Shown in pieces: positions 49,932 to 53,718 of a stretch of DNA of 53,718 bases. The notes beneath the pieces are model-generated. The model was not told where the DNA came from. It did not search any database and saw nothing but the letters and a program-made list of their open reading frames with translations. Every line of letters starts with the position of its first letter. Within the stretch, counting starts at the first letter, position 1. This DNA is from CAZVPF01 sp964628195. GTDB lineage: Bacteria; Planctomycetota; Phycisphaerae; Sedimentisphaerales; Anaerohalosphaeraceae. The translations under genes were made by a program, and so were the position numbers. Location: NCBI GenBank assembly GCA_964628195.1, contig CAZVPF010000021.1, positions 1 through 53,718 of the forward strand. The letters are read 5' to 3'.

Positions 49932-50174
49932 TTACAGTTTTTTTAGTTTTTGGACAGGTGTTTTAAGTCCGCTGATAGCCGCCAATGCCATCATACCTAC
50001 GGCCATAAACAGGCCGTAGGTAAAAGCATTTTGGTTCCATCTGCCAGCCAGCAAGTAAAATGTACACCCAACTCCAACTATGAATACAGTAGAAAGCAAC
50101 AGTCCCAGCAGAATATAGTTTTTCCAGACGATAACATGTCTGCCTTGTTTATTAGCTACTATAGTCAACTTCAT
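49932..50174 (-). CDS. Small two-helix membrane protein downstream of rho
   Basis: An 80-residue protein with two transmembrane helices (about 20-42, ILLGLLLSTVFIVGVGCTFYLL, shortened here to its core; and about 50-68, YGLFMAVGMMALAAIS) and a basic C-terminal tail. The frame is open 22 codons upstream into rho, but the ATG at 50174 lies 20 bp after the rho stop with AAGGG about 10 nt before it. No family recognised. Probably in one unit with rho. Confidence 0.62.
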   Translation of the reverse strand: MKLTIVANKQGRHVIVWKNYILLGLLLSTVFIVGVGCTFYLLAGRWNQNAFTYGLFMAVGMMALAAISGLKTPVQKLKKL

Positions 50175-50194
50175 TTTTTCGACACCCTTTGTTT

Positions 50195-51769
50195 CTAATC
50201 CAAATGCATACTCATAAGGAACTCTGCGTTTGTCCTGCACTTGGAAAGCCTGTTCTTCAGAAGCTCGACTGCCTCGACAGGGTTCATCTCACTTAGAACC
50301 TTGCGCAGCCTGTAAGTAAGCTCAAGCTCCTTCTTGTCAAGCAGCAGCTCTTCCCTTCGTGTGCCGCTCTTGCTGATATCGATCGACGGGAATATCCTCC
50401 GGTCCACCAGCCGCCTGTCAAGGTGCAGTTCCATGTTGCCTGTTGCCTTGAATTCCTCGAAGATAACCTCGTCCATCTTCGAGCCGGTGTCAACAAGCGC
50501 CGTAGCGATGATCGTAAGCGAACCGCCGTGCTCGATATTCCTCGCCGCCCCGAAAAACCGCTTGGGCATCTGCATCGCGTTTGCGTCGACACCACCGGTA
50601 AGAATCTTGCCAGAGTGCGGCATTTCCGTGTTATACGCCCTCGCCAGCCTCGTTATAGAGTCCAGAAGGATAACCACGTCCTCGCCGTACTCGACCATCC
50701 TGCGCGCCTTTTCGATAACCATCTCTGCAACCTGGCAGTGTCTCGAAGTCGCCTCGTCAAACGTCGAGCTTATAACCTCAACGTCGTCATTGGTCTTGCG
50801 CTCCATGTCGGTTACCTCTTCGGGCCGTTCGTCGATAAGCAGAACCATCATTTTAACTTCGGTGTTGTTGGTGCTTATCGCGTTGGCTATCTTCTGCAGC
50901 AGAACGGTCTTACCGGTTCTCGGCGGAGCTACAATCAGCCCTCTCTGCCCTTTACCCATCGGTGTTATAAGATCGATTATCCGCGTGCTCAGTTCCTGGC
51001 CGTCTGTTTCGAGTATCAGCCTTTCCTCCGCGTGCAGGGGGGTAAGGTCTTTGAACACTGCCTTTTCCGCCAGCTTATCCGGCTCCTGGTAGTTGATCGC
51101 CTCCACCCTCAGCAGTGCGAAATATTTCTCGCTTTCCTTGGGCGGCCGTATCTGCCCGGCGATTATGTGCCCGCTCTTTAGTCCGAACCTCCGTATCTGC
51201 GAAGGAGAAACATAAATGTCATCCGGCGAAGAAAGGTAACTGTAACGAGAGTTGCGCAAAAATCCGTATCCGTCAGGCAGCACCTCGAGCACGCCCTCAC
51301 CGTACATCAGCCCGTCCTGTTTTACGCGCTCTTTAAGTATCCGGAAAATAAGCTGCTGCTTGGAAATGCCCAGTATATCATCGATACCTTCCTTGCGGGC
51401 GATATCGTGCAGTTCGCTCACGTCAAGGTTCTGCAGGTCGGTCAAATGCAGGTTGCCTTTCTTGATCCGCTCATACTTGGCATGAGTAGACTCTGCAGAG
51501 TCCTCATGGCTCTTTTTCTTCTTTTTCTTTTTGCTCTTTATTGAAGATGCGCCCGCTTCTCCGCCATTATCCGTCGTTTCGGACTGCTGGTCTTTCTGGC
51601 CCTCCTGCTCAGTTTCCTGAACTGCCGAAGACTCGTCCTCGGCGACGTCTGCCTGTTCAACCTGTTCTGTCACGTTGACCTCCCTGGGCTCAGCCTTTTT
51701 TTTGCGTTTTGTGTACTTTCTCTTTTTCTTTGTTGCGGTATTGCCGTTATTCTCTGATGTTCTTGCCAT
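50195..51769 (-). CDS. rho: Transcription termination factor Rho
   Basis: A 524-residue Rho helicase. The Rho N-terminal fold starts near 108 (LTDLQNLDVSELHDIARKEG), the RNA-binding cold-shock-like domain carries GYGFLRNSRYSYLSSPDDIY, and the RecA-like motor has the P-loop in APPRTGKTVLL and RPEEVTDMER. Before the usual N-terminus there are about 107 extra residues with two lysine clusters (14-25 and 78-86) around an acidic Glu/Gln-rich segment, probably disordered. A small membrane gene follows 20 bp downstream. Confidence 0.96.
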   Translation of the reverse strand: MARTSENNGNTATKKKRKYTKRKKKAEPREVNVTEQVEQADVAEDESSAVQETEQEGQKDQQSETTDNGGEAGASSIKSKKKKKKKSHEDSAESTHAKYERIKKGNLHLTDLQNLDVSELHDIARKEGIDDILGISKQQLIFRILKERVKQDGLMYGEGVLEVLPDGYGFLRNSRYSYLSSPDDIYVSPSQIRRFGLKSGHIIAGQIRPPKESEKYFALLRVEAINYQEPDKLAEKAVFKDLTPLHAEERLILETDGQELSTRIIDLITPMGKGQRGLIVAPPRTGKTVLLQKIANAISTNNTEVKMMVLLIDERPEEVTDMERKTNDDVEVISSTFDEATSRHCQVAEMVIEKARRMVEYGEDVVILLDSITRLARAYNTEMPHSGKILTGGVDANAMQMPKRFFGAARNIEHGGSLTIIATALVDTGSKMDEVIFEEFKATGNMELHLDRRLVDRRIFPSIDISKSGTRREELLLDKKELELTYRLRKVLSEMNPVEAVELLKNRLSKCRTNAEFLMSMHLD

Positions 51770-51925
51770 TTTTACTCCTGATAAGATTCCGCCCGTTCAA
51801 CGTGAACGGCAAAAAAACTTTGCGTAATATCATTCCCACAGGTAATGACTCTATTCGCGGGAAATAAATCGATTGAACTAAATGCCCTTAAACTTCAAGA
51901 GCAGGTTACCCCACACCTGAAATAC

Positions 51926-52531
51926 TTAACTCTTTATGTTTGTGAAGATTTTCGTGACCTGTTCGGTAAACGCCGATAAATCTGACTTGTTACTTACTAT
52001 ATATTGGGCTATTTCACGCTTTTTGTCCAGCGAAATTTGAAATTTTTCTCTAATTTTTTGTGGCTCTGCACCCCCAAGCCCCTTTTTTTGTGCCAAAAAC
52101 GCCCTTTTTCCCTCCGGGCAATCGATAAAAATCAGCACGTCGCACTTTTTTTCCGCCCCGGTTTCGGCGAGCAGCGGCACATCCAGCACAATACCTGCAA
52201 CATTTTGCTGTGATTTATAACGCTCGATAAGTTCCTCGCACCTTTTTATAACAGGCGGATGGATAATTGAGTTGATCTTCTTAACCCTCTGCTCATCGCA
52301 GAAAACTTTCTCCGCCAGAGACTTGCGGGATATATCCCCGTTTTCGTCGAATACGCCCTCTCCGAACTGCTCGCGGATGCTTTGCTTTACGTCATCTCTT
52401 TCCAGCATCTCGTGCGCGATTGCGTCGGCGTCAATTACCGCGCAGCCCAGCCCCGCCAGCGTCTTCGCCGCAGTGCTCTTGCCCGAGCAGACCCCGCCGA
52501 GCAGACCGATTATGGGAACATTCTTTGACAT
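51926..52531 (-). CDS. coaE: Dephospho-CoA kinase
   Basis: A 201-residue P-loop kinase for the last step of CoA synthesis. The P-loop is GGVCSGKS (12-19); DADAIAHEML, IIHPPV and VLDVPLLAETG are the family motifs for substrate binding and the lid. It lies 156 bp upstream of rho on the same strand, so the two may share transcripts. Start ATG at 52531; no strong ribosome binding site seen. Confidence 0.94.
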   Translation of the reverse strand: MSKNVPIIGLLGGVCSGKSTAAKTLAGLGCAVIDADAIAHEMLERDDVKQSIREQFGEGVFDENGDISRKSLAEKVFCDEQRVKKINSIIHPPVIKRCEELIERYKSQQNVAGIVLDVPLLAETGAEKKCDVLIFIDCPEGKRAFLAQKKGLGGAEPQKIREKFQISLDKKREIAQYIVSNKSDLSAFTEQVTKIFTNIKS

Positions 52532-52746
52532 GAAAGCACTTTACACCCCGCCGCCGCCCCAGTCAACACTTCGCAGAGAAAAACACTCTGGGGTTCCAAT
52601 CAGCCAGTAAAGTACAAGTTATGTAAAAAAAGCTTGCATGTCCAGCCGATTGCCGGTAAAATGTGTCATATTGAGTAAGTTGCTTATTGGACAGGATTTT
52701 GATCAATTACTGATAAATGCTTTGATTAACACAGGAGGAAGGGCAA

Positions 52747-53718
52747 ATGCACCGTTTCATCATCTTTGCACTGCTGGTTTTGAGTCTTTTTACAGCTTCC
52801 CTTTTTGCCGCCGCAGGTGATATGGGTGTAGGAACACAACCTTTAACCGACGGCTCTGCCGAATATCCGTATTTAATTGAGGACTTCGCCGACTTCCAGG
52901 CTTTTTGCGCAGACGATTCCTACTGGACCGAAGGCGTCCACACCCGCCTCGAAACCGACCTCGACCTCGACCCTGCCCTGCCCGGAAGACAAACTTACAC
53001 CACAGCACCAATAGCGCCTGATACGGATTTTTATCCTTCTGGTATATTTGATGGCACTCCTTTTTCCGGTGTTTTTGATGGTAACGGACACTCAATAGCT
53101 AATTTAACAATATCAATCTCATCGAGGGAATATATTGGGTTATTCGGAAAGATTGATAAAGATGAATCTGAAATAAAAAATCTTGCTTTGGAAAATATTT
53201 CAATTAATGGTTGGAATGATTTAGTTGGGGGTATAACAGGTGATTTTAATTATGGTAGAATAATAAATTGTTATTCGACAGGTTCTATAAAGGGTGCTGA
53301 AAAACTTGGCGGTTTAGTTGGGGAAAATTATTTCGGGGAAATCATCAACAGCTATTCAAGCAGCACGGTAGAAAGTTACCAGAGTTCGGGGTATACCTAT
53401 GTTGGAGGTCTTGTTGGTGAAAATTCTGGACTTATATCCAAATGTTATTCATCTGGAGAAGTTAGAGGAGCTAGTTATGTAGGTGGATTGGTTGGAAAAA
53501 GCTGGGCTGGTGCTATTACCAATTGTTATTCTATAGGCGAAGTTTATGGAAGCGGTAATTATACTGGCGGCCTTATTGGAAGTAATGGTATAAGTAATCG
53601 TACAAGTCGTGTCACAAACTGTTATTCAACAGGTAAAGTTTCCTGCAACGGAGATTACGTTGGAGGCTTAGTCGGTCACGATTACAACGATGGTCAAGTA
53701 ACAGATAGTTATTTTTAT
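52747..53718 (+). CDS. GLUG-motif surface protein, 5' part (runs off the window)
   Basis: An open frame of 324 codons with no stop before the window end. It starts with AGGAGG about 8 nt upstream and a clear signal peptide (MHRFIIFALLVLSLFTASLF, then AAAG). After about 100 residues a repeat region begins with units of about 30 residues built on NCYSTG...GGLVG: VGGITG, LGGLVG, VGGLVG (twice), TGGLIG and VGGLVG. These GLUG repeats are found in large secreted adhesin-like or cell-surface proteins. Base composition changes sharply inside the gene: hand count gives 40 of 60 G/C at 52921-52980 but 17 of 60 at 53101-53160. Confidence 0.85.
   Translation, partial: MHRFIIFALLVLSLFTASLFAAAGDMGVGTQPLTDGSAEYPYLIEDFADFQAFCADDSYWTEGVHTRLETDLDLDPALPGRQTYTTAPIAPDTDFYPSGIFDGTPFSGVFDGNGHSIANLTISISSREYIGLFGKIDKDESEIKNLALENISINGWNDLVGGITGDFNYGRIINCYSTGSIKGAEKLGGLVGENYFGEIINSYSSSTVESYQSSGYTYVGGLVGENSGLISKCYSSGEVRGASYVGGLVGKSWAGAITNCYSIGEVYGSGNYTGGLIGSNGISNRTSRVTNCYSTGKVSCNGDYVGGLVGHDYNDGQVTDSYFY

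Noticed and set aside
53200..53718. Tandem DNA repeat or CRISPR-like array at the right end
   Set aside because: The periodicity is of protein repeats (GLUG) in one open frame, with unit lengths and sequences too variable for CRISPR.

Overview
The window is a gene-dense bacterial chromosome segment with no tRNA, rRNA, insertion sequence, prophage or CRISPR array that I can see. Gene content points to a Gram-negative member of the Planctomycetota, most likely Phycisphaerae/Sedimentisphaerales. The grounds are an LPS heptose epimerase, a type IV pilus/secretin cluster, a K+-dependent membrane pyrophosphatase, a GLUG-repeat surface protein, and a small coiled-coil protein (20003-20272) of a type I associate with planctomycetes. 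This placement is inference; no marker gene settles it.

Layout. 1-7054 (mostly minus): hldD, a sigma-54 activator with an altered receiver, a cold-shock protein, the pnp/rpsO pair, a periplasmic coiled-coil protein and an RF-1-domain ribosome-rescue factor. 7358-14008 (plus): a large lipoprotein with a GH42-like barrel, an AsmA-like membrane protein that looks like a TIGR03546/TIGR03545 fusion, and a four-repeat PDZ protein. 14100-18780 (minus): argS, rsfS and hppA. 19089-20272: a lone CheY-like regulator flanked by two candidate structured small RNAs, then the small coiled-coil gene. 20638-26805: an MBL hydrolase, a ferredoxin-type aldo/keto reductase, a phosphohexomutase, a DUF2157/GDYXXLXY pair behind an AT-palindrome promoter, and a hemerythrin. 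26878-31311: groES-groEL, a PEBP lipoprotein, a small membrane protein with a hairpin over its ribosome binding site, and an AlaC-like aminotransferase. 31451-39174 (minus): guaB-guaA, hisA and the argB-argD-argF-rdgB operon. 39591-47714 (plus): pilin, three minor prepilin-like genes and pilM-N-O-P-Q. 47836-52531 (minus): a YhcH-family gene, glyS, a small membrane gene, rho and coaE. 52747 to the end: the 5' part of a GLUG-repeat surface protein.

How it works together. Most genes are housekeeping: translation and ribosome hibernation or rescue, RNA decay and termination, purine, arginine and histidine synthesis, protein folding, and CoA. The pilus cluster forms the alignment complex, secretin and pilins but has no motor ATPase, platform protein or peptidase here, so those must be encoded elsewhere.

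The most unusual signals are in RNA. They are an approximately 83-nt transcription unit with a good promoter and intrinsic terminator (19089-19206), a closed structured element with a GGA-rich loop (19802-19920), and a long inverted repeat that would hide the pilM ribosome binding site (42915-42997). At protein level the sigma-54 activator has lost its phosphoacceptor aspartate and the hemerythrin appears to lack one iron-ligand histidine. All structural RNA claims come from reading complementarity by eye; no folding program or database search was run.
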